A DNA stretch of 64,000 bases, from NCBI RefSeq assembly GCF_022346185.1, contig NZ_JAKRMS010000003.1, positions 34,712 through 98,711 on the forward strand, read 5' to 3'. Origin of the DNA: Cellulomonas sp. ACRRI (GTDB lineage Bacteria > Actinomycetota > Actinomycetes > Actinomycetales > Cellulomonadaceae). Below are positions 7,209-14,893 of this stretch, in pieces (position 1 is the stretch's first letter; each line of letters starts with the position of its first letter). The notes under the pieces are model-generated. The model did no database searches and had not been told where the DNA came from. It worked only from the letters and a program-made list of their open reading frames with translations. Position numbers and translations under genes: made by a program.

Positions 7209-8210
7209 GTGCCGATCGGAGACCTCAGCACCCTGCTCGTGTGGGGCGCGGTGACTGCGTACGCGATCGCGCTGGTCGCGTACTCGACCGCTCTGGCCCG
7301 CGTCGCGGATGCCTCGGCCCGAACGCAGCGCCGCCCGGTCGCCGTCGGTGCCGGCGCGGCCGAAATCACGACCGCAGAATCGACCATCGCCGCGCCCGGC
7401 CGCGCGGCGGGGATCGCGCGATCGACCGCCACGCTGGCGACGGCGCTGCTGCTGTGCGGTGTGGTCCTGCGTGGAGTGGCGGCCGGGCGGTGGCCGACCG
7501 CCAACATGTACGAGTTCACGATCGTCGGGATCTTGGTCGCGGCGGTGGTCTTTCTTGCCGTACGGCGCACCCGCATGTTGCCGTTCGTCGGGGTGCTTGT
7601 GACCGGGATCGCCGTGCTGTCCCTCGTGGTCGCGCTGAACTCGTTCTACCTGCGGGCGGACGCGGTGCAGCCGGCGCTGCAGAGCTACTGGCTGGTCATC
7701 CACGTCAGCATCGCCATCGCAGCAACGGGGATCTTCACCGTCGCTTTCGCGACCTCGGTGCTGCAGGTCCTGCAGGATTCCCGCGAGTCCGGGCGGTCCC
7801 GGCTGGATCGCCCGTGGCGCGTGGGCGACGAGCTGCGCCGTTCGCTGCGTCGGTGGCGGATCACCGGTCCGTCATGGTTGTGGCTGCGGACGGTCCCCAG
7901 CGCGGTGCGCCTCGAGGCGCTGTCGTTCCGGTTGAATGCGATCGCGTTCGTGCTGTGGACGCTGACGCTGATCGGTGGGGCGATCTGGGCTGAGCAGGCG
8001 TGGGGCCGGTACTGGGGCTGGGATCCCAAGGAGGTCGCCACGTTCGTCGCGTGGGTGGTGTACGCGGCGTACCTGCACGCGCGCACCACTCGTGGCTGGC
8101 AGGGCCGGCGTGCCGCGTACCTGGTCTACGTGGGGTACGCCGTCGTGATCGCGAACTTCACCGTCGTGAACCTGTTCGTCAACGGCAAGCACTCGTACTC
8201 GGGCATCTGA
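7209..8210 (+). CDS. ccsB: Cytochrome c biogenesis protein CcsB/ResC (CcsA family)
   Basis: The 333-residue multi-pass membrane protein carries the tryptophan-rich heme-handling motif WGRYWGWDPKEV at about residues 265-276. Conserved histidines lie in neighbouring helices, including VIHVSIAI and YLHARTT. Family members move heme across the membrane and ligate it to apocytochrome c (system II). The usual partner ResB/Ccs1 is not in the window and would have to be chromosomal. The GTG start lies 5 bp after the NlpC/P60 stop. Placement downstream of a CopR-type promoter suggests that copper stress raises heme or cytochrome assembly capacity. Confidence 0.9.
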   Translation: MPIGDLSTLLVWGAVTAYAIALVAYSTALARVADASARTQRRPVAVGAGAAEITTAESTIAAPGRAAGIARSTATLATALLLCGVVLRGVAAGRWPTANMYEFTIVGILVAAVVFLAVRRTRMLPFVGVLVTGIAVLSLVVALNSFYLRADAVQPALQSYWLVIHVSIAIAATGIFTVAFATSVLQVLQDSRESGRSRLDRPWRVGDELRRSLRRWRITGPSWLWLRTVPSAVRLEALSFRLNAIAFVLWTLTLIGGAIWAEQAWGRYWGWDPKEVATFVAWVVYAAYLHARTTRGWQGRRAAYLVYVGYAVVIANFTVVNLFVNGKHSYSGI

Positions 8211-8239
8211 CGACCGCCCCGGACCGTGAGGACCACAAG

Positions 8240-8434
8240 GTGCGTAACGAGGCCGGCCAGCCGGGTGGCGACCGGGTCGCGATCATCTGGATCGTCGCGG
8301 CTCTGGTCGTCGGCGGCAGCCTGACGGTCGCCGGTGTCGTGGCGAGGAGCGCCGCCCCGATGATCGCGGGGGTCGCGCTGCTCTTCATCTGCTCGACGGC
8401 AACTCGGTTCTGGTACTTCCGCCGCCGCGGATGA
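8240..8434 (+). CDS. Small membrane protein
   Basis: This 64-residue protein starts at GTG 8240 after GTGAGGACC. It has two hydrophobic segments (VAIIWIVAALVVGGSLTVAG and APMIAGVALLFICSTATRFW) and ends in a basic YFRRRG. It lies 29 bp downstream of ccsB and is probably the last gene of that operon. No family was recognised. Confidence 0.6.
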   Translation: MRNEAGQPGGDRVAIIWIVAALVVGGSLTVAGVVARSAAPMIAGVALLFICSTATRFWYFRRRG

Positions 8435-8582
8435 GCCGACCTGCAGACAGTGCGGCGACGGCCGCGCTACCTCCCACGGGTGTGGCGCACGATCCGGCGC
8501 CGCATCGGTGTCCTGGTCTCAGCCCGGCTGGTCGGGTGAGGTCGTCTGACGTCGATCGAGGCGAGGCGTGGGGGCCTGGGGC

Positions 8583-9542
8583 TCAGCGAATCGAGTCGAT
8601 CCCAAGGACACCTTCATCGAGTTTCCGTCGCTGGAAGACGAGGACCGCGTTCCCCTGGTACCGGGGAAGAACGAGCCGGCTCAACGAGTAGTCGTGGACG
8701 AACTGGAACCCGGTCTGTCGCCGGTAGTCGAACCAGTTCCCGCTGCCGGTCTCGCGAGAGCTGCCGACGACGATGTAGGTCTCGACGCTTGGCGTGCGGA
8801 ACACTTCACGCTCGAACACGTTGCCGACCGGGGGCCACGAGCACACCACGACCTGGGGTTTGCGGGCACGTAGGGCTGAGACGGCATCCTGGCGTGCGAC
8901 GTGGTCGGGGTAGTCAATCGACCGCGACCAGCTCTGGTTGTCCGTGGCGACGACGTCGACGCCCCGCTCCTTCAGCAACCGCGTGAGCGTGCCGTCGCCG
9001 GCGGCGATCTCCAGGGTCTCGCGCGGCCCGATCAGCTTTGCGAGCTGACGCACGAGCGCCGCGGAGTAGAAGCAGTAGATTCCCCGCGGGCGGACCAGGG
9101 GCATGACGTAGCGGCGCTGGCGCGCGAGCGGCCACAGCACCGCGTACGCGAGCATCGAGACAGGTCTGCGCTCCAGGCCGCGCCGGAAGAACAGCCGCTG
9201 CAGTACCCGGCCGCTGAACGCGTCGAACGCGATCTGGGACTTGTCGGCCCCGGCTTCAGCCTCGAACGCGGCCCGCTGGATCGCGTGCGCGAGCATCTGA
9301 CGGCGCACCTCGTGGGCGACCAGGTCCTTCGCCCGCGGCTGCCGGTCCGGCGATCCGGCTCGCGGAGCACTGACTTCGACAACCAGAGCGCGAAGCGCGT
9401 CCTCGCCAGCATCCGCTGCACGAACCAGGCGGATCTGCACCTGCTCCCACTCGTGCGGGAAGGTCCGCCGCAGTTCCTCCAAAGTGGGCTCGGTAGCAAG
9501 CCACCCAACGACGTCAGACCGGCGGTCGCCGTCTCTACTCAT
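8583..9542 (-). CDS. Class I SAM-dependent methyltransferase-like protein
   Basis: The 319-residue protein has an unusual N-terminal ~150 residues (helical, arginine-rich) followed by a Rossmann methyltransferase core. The AdoMet-binding loop is LEIAAGDGTLTRLLKERG and the next strand ends with DVVATDNQSW. VVVCSWPPVGN occupies the motif IV position, where N/DPPY would be expected, and the WPP variant is seen in some small-molecule or tRNA methyltransferase families. The start at 9542 has a GGAGG site. A CopR-type box (9630-9649) lies upstream, with a possible -10 (GATGCT, 9584-9579) at 46 bp. The substrate is unknown. Confidence 0.7.
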   Translation of the reverse strand: MSRDGDRRSDVVGWLATEPTLEELRRTFPHEWEQVQIRLVRAADAGEDALRALVVEVSAPRAGSPDRQPRAKDLVAHEVRRQMLAHAIQRAAFEAEAGADKSQIAFDAFSGRVLQRLFFRRGLERRPVSMLAYAVLWPLARQRRYVMPLVRPRGIYCFYSAALVRQLAKLIGPRETLEIAAGDGTLTRLLKERGVDVVATDNQSWSRSIDYPDHVARQDAVSALRARKPQVVVCSWPPVGNVFEREVFRTPSVETYIVVGSSRETGSGNWFDYRRQTGFQFVHDYSLSRLVLPRYQGNAVLVFQRRKLDEGVLGIDSIR

Positions 9543-9629
9543 GAGGCCTCCATGCCGGGATCGTCGGGGGTCTCCGACAGCATCGCCGCTGCTCTCGCGG
9601 CAACAGGGCGAGAACAGCTCCGTCGTCGA

Positions 9630-9649
9630 TGAAGGTCCGCTGAAGGTTC
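9630..9649. promoter_or_regulatory. CopR-type box B
   Basis: TGAAGGTCC, then GC, then TGAAGGTTC: two nearly perfect halves. The nearest gene transcribed away from it is the methyltransferase at 8583-9542 (-). The candidate -10 GATGCT begins 46 bp from the box edge, one helical turn farther than the usual 35. Confidence 0.65.
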
Positions 9650-9717
9650 ACCTCAGGAACACCGAGACGATCACCGTTCTGCGGTCCATCCCCAGCCCGG
9701 AGGGGGCCTCGCGGGCC

Positions 9718-9750
9718 TCGCGGCTCACCAGGGCCGGTACCACCCCGCCC
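9718..9750 (-). repeat. 33-bp inverted copy of the R1 leader core
   Basis: The reverse complement of this stretch is identical to 345-377 (core GGTACCGGCCCTGGTGAGCC). It lies just downstream of ccdA (-) and looks like a fragment of plasmid backbone sequence at the edge of the metal island. Confidence 0.65.
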
Positions 9751-9822
9751 CCGACAGGGAATCGATCGCGCGTCCGGTGAGGCGGGCGTGGTTCATGCCT
9801 CCGCGCGGCCGGGCGGTGGCTG

Positions 9823-10638
9823 TCACACCACGGGCTGGAAGATCGCGATCAGCCCCTGCAGGCTCTGCGCCCACCTGCCCCACAGGCCGGTGACCAGGGC
9901 GAGCCCGATAAGCACGAGCATGCCGCCGCCGACCACGGAGATCATCCGCCGGCGCCGGCGGACGACCTCGAGCAGCCGCGAGCTGCGCTGCAGCCCGAGC
10001 GCGAGCAGCACGAACGGCAACCCGAGACCCAAGGCGTATGCAGACGACAGCAAGGCGCCGCGGGCCGGGGAGCCACCCTCCAGGGAGAGGGCCATCACTG
10101 CGGCAAGCGTGGGGCCGATGCACGGCGTCCAACCGAGCCCGAACGTGACCCCGAGCAGCGGCGCGCCCCACAGGGTCGCGGGCGGGCGGCGGTGGACCCG
10201 CGCCTCGCGCTGGAGGAACGGCACCCCGCCGAGGAACGCGATGCCCATCACGATCACCACGACGCCGAGCGCGCGCGTGATGGGGTCCTGCCAGCGAAGC
10301 AGCGTCCCGCCCAGGGATCCGGCCAGCGTGCCGAGAGTGACGAACACGAGCGCGAACCCGAGGACGAAAAGCGTCACCCCGAGCGCGAGACGTCCCCGGC
10401 GCGGCGCCGGTGCGGAGCCCGAGAGCGGGGTGCCGACTGGTTGCATGGTCTGCGCGGTGAGCCCGCTGAGGTACCCCAGGTAGCCGGGAACCAGAGGCAG
10501 GACGCACGGTGAGGCGAAGGACACCGCACCCGCGACGAGTGACACGAGCACCGCGAGGAGCAGGGGGCCGGAGAAGGCGGCGGTGGCGAACGTCGATCCG
10601 ACGTCGGCGGCCAGGAGCACCGCTTCGGTGGGTCTCAT
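9823..10638 (-). CDS. ccdA: CcdA-type thiol-disulfide transmembrane transporter
   Basis: The 271-residue protein has six to seven membrane segments and the two diagnostic cysteine motifs of CcdA/DsbD-type reductant transporters: ASPCVLPLVPGYLGYLSG at about residues 42-59 and GLGWTPCIGPTLAAV in the fourth helix. It would carry electrons from cytoplasmic thioredoxin to extracytoplasmic TlpA/ResA-type or Dsb-type proteins. The start ATG overlaps the stop of a P-type ATPase remnant (ATGA), and VKOR and DsbA genes lie just upstream. An extracytoplasmic disulfide-handling operon is therefore indicated. Confidence 0.9.
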   Translation of the reverse strand: MRPTEAVLLAADVGSTFATAAFSGPLLLAVLVSLVAGAVSFASPCVLPLVPGYLGYLSGLTAQTMQPVGTPLSGSAPAPRRGRLALGVTLFVLGFALVFVTLGTLAGSLGGTLLRWQDPITRALGVVVIVMGIAFLGGVPFLQREARVHRRPPATLWGAPLLGVTFGLGWTPCIGPTLAAVMALSLEGGSPARGALLSSAYALGLGLPFVLLALGLQRSSRLLEVVRRRRRMISVVGGGMLVLIGLALVTGLWGRWAQSLQGLIAIFQPVV

Positions 10639-10783
10639 GCGGCGGCGACCCGCGCCACCCCGGCGCGGCCCAGCTGCGCGTCCCCGGTCGCGGGGCCTCG
10701 CGGCGCGCGGGCGGCGCGGACGCCGTTGTGGATCACGACCACCTCGGCGACCTCGTGGACGAGCACGACGCCCGAGGGCGATG
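10635..10783 (-). pseudogene. 3' remnant of a heavy-metal P-type ATPase gene
   Basis: Read on the minus strand, about 48 codons encode GVVLVHEVAEVVVIHNGVRA, a basic tail and a TGA at 10637-10635. This matches the last helix of the intact ATPase at 22451-24388 (VVLVHEVAEVFVIANGVRAG), also visible at DNA level. Nothing else of the ATPase is left: the VKOR gene stops at 10792. The remnant stop still overlaps the ccdA start (ATGA), so ccdA was once translationally coupled to an ATPase. Confidence 0.85.
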
Positions 10784-10791
10784 GGTCCCGG

Positions 10792-11427
10792 TCACGGCAG
10801 CAGGGTGGACCAGTAGAACCAGAACCGTTGCAGCGCGAGCAGCGCGATCGTCAGGTACCACGCGGTGAGGATCGTCGAGCGGTAGTCGACGGCCACCGCG
10901 AGGGCCGCTCGGGCAGGCCGGGTCAGCGAGAGCTGCCAGCGCTGCAGGTTGCGCAGCGTCACCGACAGGAACAACGGGATCATCACCGCCCACACCACCA
11001 GGCAGTACGGACAGAGCGCGCCGATGCGGTAGAGGCTCTGGAACGCGAGCCAGTGCACGAACACCACCCCGAAGGTGACCCCGGCCTGCAGCGCGAGCCA
11101 GTACCACTCGCCGAACCGAGCGCCACTGAGCATGCCCGCGGCTGCGGTGAGGACCACTGTGAAGCCCACGATGCCGATCAGCGGGTTGGGGAAGCCGAAC
11201 ACCGACGCCTGCTCCGAGGTCATCACCGAGGTGCAGGACAGGATCGGGTTGAGCGTGCAGCTCGGGACGTGAGTGGGGTCCTCCAGGACCGCGAACCGCT
11301 CGAGGAGCAGGGCGAACGCCGCAGCGAGCCCAACCGCGGCGAGGGCCGCCAGGGCGACGGCGCGGCGCCGCTCGGCTGTCCGGGGCTCGAACAGGACCGT
11401 ATCGGGGGTGGCGGCGACGGCGGTCAC
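10792..11427 (-). CDS. Vitamin K epoxide reductase family protein (VKOR)
   Basis: The 211-residue membrane protein shows the VKOR pattern: an extracytoplasmic loop cysteine pair (CTLNPILSC at about residues 50-58) followed by the CPYC active site in ALCPYCLVVWAVM. VKOR homologues in actinobacteria take the place of DsbB and reoxidise DsbA with quinone. The GTG start overlaps the dsbA stop (GTGA), so the two are translationally coupled, as expected for a DsbA-VKOR pair. Immediately downstream lies the ATPase remnant and then ccdA. Confidence 0.9.
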   Translation of the reverse strand: MTAVAATPDTVLFEPRTAERRRAVALAALAAVGLAAAFALLLERFAVLEDPTHVPSCTLNPILSCTSVMTSEQASVFGFPNPLIGIVGFTVVLTAAAGMLSGARFGEWYWLALQAGVTFGVVFVHWLAFQSLYRIGALCPYCLVVWAVMIPLFLSVTLRNLQRWQLSLTRPARAALAVAVDYRSTILTAWYLTIALLALQRFWFYWSTLLP

Positions 11428-12131
11428 GCGCCGCCCGACTCGTCGAGCGCGCGGTCCAGGGCGTCGGTCAGGTCCGAGACGCTGCTGAGCTCCAGGCGCT
11501 GCCCGTCGAGGAAGAACGTCGGCGTGCCCTGCACCCCGAGCGCCTGCCCGTCGTCGAGGTCCTGCTGCACGCGCTCCTGGGTCGCCGGGTCCGCGACCGC
11601 GTCGTCGTACGCGGCCAGATCCAGGCCCAGGTCCTCGGCGAACGAACGGAACAGGTCGGCCTGTGAGGTCTGCTGCTCGCCCCACTCAGCCTGGGTCTGG
11701 AACATCCGGTGGTACATGTCCTCGACCTGGCCCTGCTGCGCCGCCGCCTCCACCGCCAGCGCGGCGTTCATCGCGTTGGCGTGACTCTCGATCGGGAAGT
11801 AGCGGATGACGTAGTTGATCTGACCCGCGTACTGCTCGCGGATCTGCTCCACCACGGGGTAGAAGGCGCCGCAGGCCTCGCACTCGAAGTCCATGAACTC
11901 GACGAGCGTCGGCGCGCCCGGGCCGGCGTCGTCGAGGACGTAGGAGTCCGCGCGGGTCGCGGGCAGCGCCCCGGCCTCCTGCCGAGGCGCCGGCCCCCGG
12001 GGGCCGGTGGCGAGGGCATAGATCAGCAGGCCGGTGATCGCCACGACGACCAGCGCGCCGGCAATCAGGGCGCTGCGCACGCGCGGACTCAGCGGCCGCG
12101 GGGGGTTCGCGGCGGCAGCGTCGGTCTTCAT
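11424..12131 (-). CDS. Membrane-anchored DsbA-like thiol oxidoreductase
   Basis: The 235-residue protein has an N-terminal membrane anchor (SALIAGALVVVAITGLLIYAL) and a thioredoxin-fold DsbA domain. The active site is CEAC in VEFMDFECEACGAFYPVV, and the cis-proline loop is GTPTFFLDGQ. It would introduce disulfides into exported proteins, such as the cysteine-containing M23 peptidases and CueP nearby (inference). The ATG at 12131 has AGGAGA upstream. A TACCGT hexamer at 12230-12225 lies 34 bp from CopR-type box C and probably drives dsbA-VKOR-ccdA with an ~88-nt leader. Confidence 0.9.
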   Translation of the reverse strand: MKTDAAAANPPRPLSPRVRSALIAGALVVVAITGLLIYALATGPRGPAPRQEAGALPATRADSYVLDDAGPGAPTLVEFMDFECEACGAFYPVVEQIREQYAGQINYVIRYFPIESHANAMNAALAVEAAAQQGQVEDMYHRMFQTQAEWGEQQTSQADLFRSFAEDLGLDLAAYDDAVADPATQERVQQDLDDGQALGVQGTPTFFLDGQRLELSSVSDLTDALDRALDESGGA

Positions 12132-12263
12132 GGCGTCTCTCCTGCGGGTCGTCAGGCGCGGCCGCGCGGCAGAGCACGGCTTTGCGGTGGTGAGGAAGAG
12201 GGTGGAGCGCTGCCCTCCGGTCGCACGGTAGGCGACCCCAGGCGGCACATCGGCCCTCGGAGG

Positions 12264-12283
12264 TTGAGATTCGATGAAGGCTC
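12264..12283. promoter_or_regulatory. CopR-type box C, bidirectional
   Basis: TTGAGATTC, then GA, then TGAAGGCTC. To the left, TACCGT (12230-12225) is 34 bp away and serves dsbA. To the right, TACCAT (12319-12324) is 36 bp away and serves the leaderless CmtR-like gene at 12331. Confidence 0.7.
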
Positions 12284-12330
12284 GACCTGAGGTGTGGCAC
12301 GCGTCGCACACAACGCTCTACCATCGCTGT

Positions 12331-12711
12331 GTGACGATGACATCCCCAATGGTCGATAATGAGAACGACGCCCGCTCCGCTGATGACGCCGTGCTCACGG
12401 CCCCGACCGCCGCGCTGTTCCGGGCCCTCGGCGAGCCGGCCCGGCTGACGATGCTGCGCCACCTGTTCACCGGGGAGCACTCGGTGCGCGAGCTGACCGA
12501 GCACCTCGGCCTCGCGCAGTCCACGGTGAGCGTGCATCTGGCCTGCCTGCGGGACTGCGGGCTGGTCACCGTGCGGCAGCGCGGCCGGTCCTCGATCTAC
12601 GCGATCGCCGACCCGGGCCGCCTGGCGACGCTCGTCGGCGCGGCGGAGGACCTGCTGCGCGGCGGGTCGAGCCCGGACGCGTGCGCGCACCTCGCGGGGG
12701 ACCAGCGGTGA
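12331..12711 (+). CDS. ArsR-family metal sensor, CmtR-like
   Basis: The 126-residue winged-helix repressor has a recognition helix SVRELTEHLGLAQSTVSVHL immediately followed by ACLRDCGLV. The C-x3-C in this helix is the first part of the CmtR Cd(II)/Pb(II) site. A third cysteine lies near the C terminus (SPDACAHLAG). CmtR-type proteins leave DNA when they bind cadmium or lead. The GTG at 12331 was chosen because a TACCAT hexamer ends exactly 6 nt upstream, which implies a leaderless mRNA. The CDF exporter gene overlaps its stop (GTGA). A close relative is at 24385-24768. Confidence 0.9.
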   Translation: MTMTSPMVDNENDARSADDAVLTAPTAALFRALGEPARLTMLRHLFTGEHSVRELTEHLGLAQSTVSVHLACLRDCGLVTVRQRGRSSIYAIADPGRLATLVGAAEDLLRGGSSPDACAHLAGDQR

Positions 12712-13628
12712 GCCACGGGCACGACCACTCGCCCGTGGGCGGTGGCGACCACAGGCGCCGGCTCGCGATCGCGTTCGGCCTGACCTCGACGGTCCTGGTC
12801 GCACAGGCCGTGGGCGCCCTGATCACCGGTAGCCTCGCACTGCTGGTCGACACCGCGCACATGCTCACCGACGCCGCCGGCCTGGCGATGGCGCTCGTCG
12901 CCGCGCACCTCTCCCTCAAGCCGGCGACGTCCCGGCGGACCTGGGGCTACCGGCGGGCCGAGGTGCTGGGCGCGCTGGCGCAGTCCGCGGTGCTGCTGGC
13001 CGTCGGCGGGTACGTGCTTGTCGAGGGGATCCGGCGGCTGTTCTCCCCGCCTGAGGTGCCGTCGACCGAGCTCATCGTGTTCGGCATCATCGGCCTGGTC
13101 GCGAACGTGGCGGCCATCGCGGTCTTGGCCAGCGGGCGCAAGGCGAACTTCAACCTGCGCGCCGCGTTCCTGGAGGTGCTCAACGACGCGCTCGGCTCGG
13201 TCGGCGTCATCGTCGCGGCGGTCGTCATCGCGACCACCGGCTGGCAGCAGGCCGACGCCATCGCTGGCCTCCTCATCGGCGCGCTCATCGTCCCGCGCGC
13301 CATCAAGCTGCTCCGCGAGACCAGCGCCGTGCTGCTCGAGTCCACTCCTGCCGGGCTCGACCTCGACGCGGTGCGCGACCACCTGCTGGGCGTCGAGCAC
13401 GTGCGCGCGGTGCACGACCTGCACGCGACCCTGGTCGCCACCGGCCTGCCGGTCATCACGGCGCACGTCACGGTCGACGACGAGTGCTTCTCCGACGGGC
13501 ACACCGCCCGCATCCTTGACCAGCTCCAGGACTGCCTGACCTCGCACTTCCCGATCTCGGTCGAGCACTCCACGTTCCAGATCGAACCCGCGTCGCACCG
13601 CACGCACGAGCACCTCGGGCACGCATGA
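12708..13628 (+). CDS. Cation diffusion facilitator (CzcD/ZitB-like metal exporter)
   Basis: The 306-residue protein begins with a His-rich tail (SHGHDHSPVGGGDH). Six transmembrane helices follow with the CDF site residues: HMLTDAAG in helix 2 (H-x3-D) and LNDALGS in helix 5 (N-D; CDF zinc/cadmium exporters usually have H/D-x3-D). A cytoplasmic domain with conserved His/Asp ends the protein. CDF proteins export Zn, Cd, Co or related ions by proton antiport. Overlap with the CmtR-like gene (GTGA) and with the following methyltransferase (ATGA) shows a tight operon, so the CmtR-like repressor probably controls export. Confidence 0.9.
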   Translation: MSHGHDHSPVGGGDHRRRLAIAFGLTSTVLVAQAVGALITGSLALLVDTAHMLTDAAGLAMALVAAHLSLKPATSRRTWGYRRAEVLGALAQSAVLLAVGGYVLVEGIRRLFSPPEVPSTELIVFGIIGLVANVAAIAVLASGRKANFNLRAAFLEVLNDALGSVGVIVAAVVIATTGWQQADAIAGLLIGALIVPRAIKLLRETSAVLLESTPAGLDLDAVRDHLLGVEHVRAVHDLHATLVATGLPVITAHVTVDDECFSDGHTARILDQLQDCLTSHFPISVEHSTFQIEPASHRTHEHLGHA

Positions 13629-14128
13629 GCCGCCGCGTCGGTACGGCGATGCCGCCCGTGGCGTTCGCCGCGGTCGCGGGCGCTGTGCAGCTGGCGGTCT
13701 CCCGGGGGAGGCGGCCCACCCCCGGCTCGCTCGCGGCCGCCGCGCTTCCTGCCGCCACCGCGGCGTGGCTGCTCGGCGACGCGCTCGTCCGATTCCGTCG
13801 CGCCCGCACGACCGTCGACCCCCTCGCCCCGGCGGGGGCAAGCACGCTCGTGACCACCGGGGCCAATCGGGTCAGCCGCAACCCGATGTACCTGGGGATG
13901 GCCGCGGCACTGCTCGCGCACGCGGTGGCCCTGCGGTCGCCCGCCGCGCTCGCCCCGGTGGCCGGGTTCGTCGCCGTGCTCACGGCCGGGCAGATCACTG
14001 CGGAGGAAGACGCGCTTGACGAGCGGTTCGGGGAGTCCTACGCGCGGTACTGCGCCGAGGTCCCCCGATGGGCCGACCTGCGCTCAGTGCGGGTGGTCGC
14101 CGCTACCGGTTCCATGAAGATCCGATGA
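13625..14128 (+). CDS. Isoprenylcysteine carboxyl methyltransferase-family membrane protein
   Basis: The 167-residue protein carries the ICMT/PEMT-type C-terminal signature VTTGANRVSRNPMYLGM, followed by ITAEEDALDERFGESYARYCAEVPRW. Four or so membrane helices precede or surround it. Bacterial members are SAM-dependent membrane methyltransferases of unknown substrate, often next to metal exporters. The ATGA overlap with the CDF gene makes it part of that operon. CopR-type box D overlaps its last codons. Confidence 0.85.
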   Translation: MSRRVGTAMPPVAFAAVAGAVQLAVSRGRRPTPGSLAAAALPAATAAWLLGDALVRFRRARTTVDPLAPAGASTLVTTGANRVSRNPMYLGMAAALLAHAVALRSPAALAPVAGFVAVLTAGQITAEEDALDERFGESYARYCAEVPRWADLRSVRVVAATGSMKIR

Positions 14129-14134
14129 AGGCCG
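14115..14134 (+). promoter_or_regulatory. CopR-type box D
   Basis: TGAAGATCC, then GA, then TGAAGGCCG, a clean tandem overlapping the 3' end of the ICMT gene. It precedes the response regulator at 14192, so autoregulation is likely. The hexamer exactly 35 bp away (GACCAC) is a weak -10. Confidence 0.7.
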
Positions 14135-14191
14135 CGCCCGGCCCCATCCAGGGTCGCTCGAAGCGGCCGACCACACGTGCGAAGGTGCCGC

Positions 14192-14893
14192 ATGCCCACT
14201 GACACCGAACGCGTGCGCGTGCTGGTCGTCGAGGACGAGAGCGTGCTCGCCGCCGTCATCGGCGACTACCTACGTGCCGACGGCTACGACGTGGCCGTGG
14301 TCGGCGACGGCGCCCACGCGCTGGAAACCGCCCGCTCGATCGCGCCGCACGTCGTGGTGCTCGACCTCGGCCTGCCCGGAGTTGACGGCATCGAGGTGTG
14401 CCGGCGTCTGCGGGAGTTCTCCGACGCCTACGTGGTGATGCTCACCGCACGCGCGGACGAGACGGAGGTGCTGCAGGGCCTGCGTTCCGGTGCGGACGAC
14501 TACATGACCAAGCCGTTCCGGCCGCGCGAGCTGCTCGCCCGGGTCCGCACGCTGCTGCGACGCGCTCGCACACCCGGCCCGCTGGCACCGCCGACGCGTG
14601 AGATCGGCGGCCTGCGCGTGGACCTGCGCAGCCGCGAGGTCACACTCGAAGGGGCGGCGGTGGACCTGACGCCGACCGAGTTCGACCTGCTCGCCTGCCT
14701 GATCGACAACGCCGGGACCGCCATGTCGCGGCGCGCGCTGATCGAGGCGCTGCGGGGGGAGAACTGGTTCGGCGACGAGAGCCTGATCGACGTGCACGTG
14801 CTGCACCTGCGGCGCAAGCTCGGCGACGACGCCGCGACTCAGCGGTTCGTCCGCACAGTGCGCGGCATCGGCTACCAGCTGGGCGACGGATGA
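14192..14893 (+). CDS. OmpR/PhoB-family response regulator, CopR-like (system 1)
   Basis: The 233-residue protein has a receiver domain (VLVVEDES; phosphoacceptor Asp in VVVLDLGLPG; Thr in MLTARADE; Lys in MTKPFRPREL). A C-terminal winged helix follows (LTPTEFDLLACLIDN, LIDVHVLHLRRKL, VRGIGYQL). The start at ATG 14192 has GAAGG upstream. Its histidine kinase overlaps by 4 bp. The tandem 11-bp spaced boxes around the island are typical targets for OmpR-family dimers, and one lies directly upstream, so this protein or its paralogue at 31783-32505 is the expected binder. The CopR name is by analogy with Corynebacterium. Confidence 0.9.
   Translation: MPTDTERVRVLVVEDESVLAAVIGDYLRADGYDVAVVGDGAHALETARSIAPHVVVLDLGLPGVDGIEVCRRLREFSDAYVVMLTARADETEVLQGLRSGADDYMTKPFRPRELLARVRTLLRRARTPGPLAPPTREIGGLRVDLRSREVTLEGAAVDLTPTEFDLLACLIDNAGTAMSRRALIEALRGENWFGDESLIDVHVLHLRRKLGDDAATQRFVRTVRGIGYQLGDG

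Noticed and set aside
8431..8691. An 86-codon plus-strand frame starting at the end of the small membrane protein gene
   Set aside because: It runs into the methyltransferase gene on the other strand and has no ribosome-binding site or family features.
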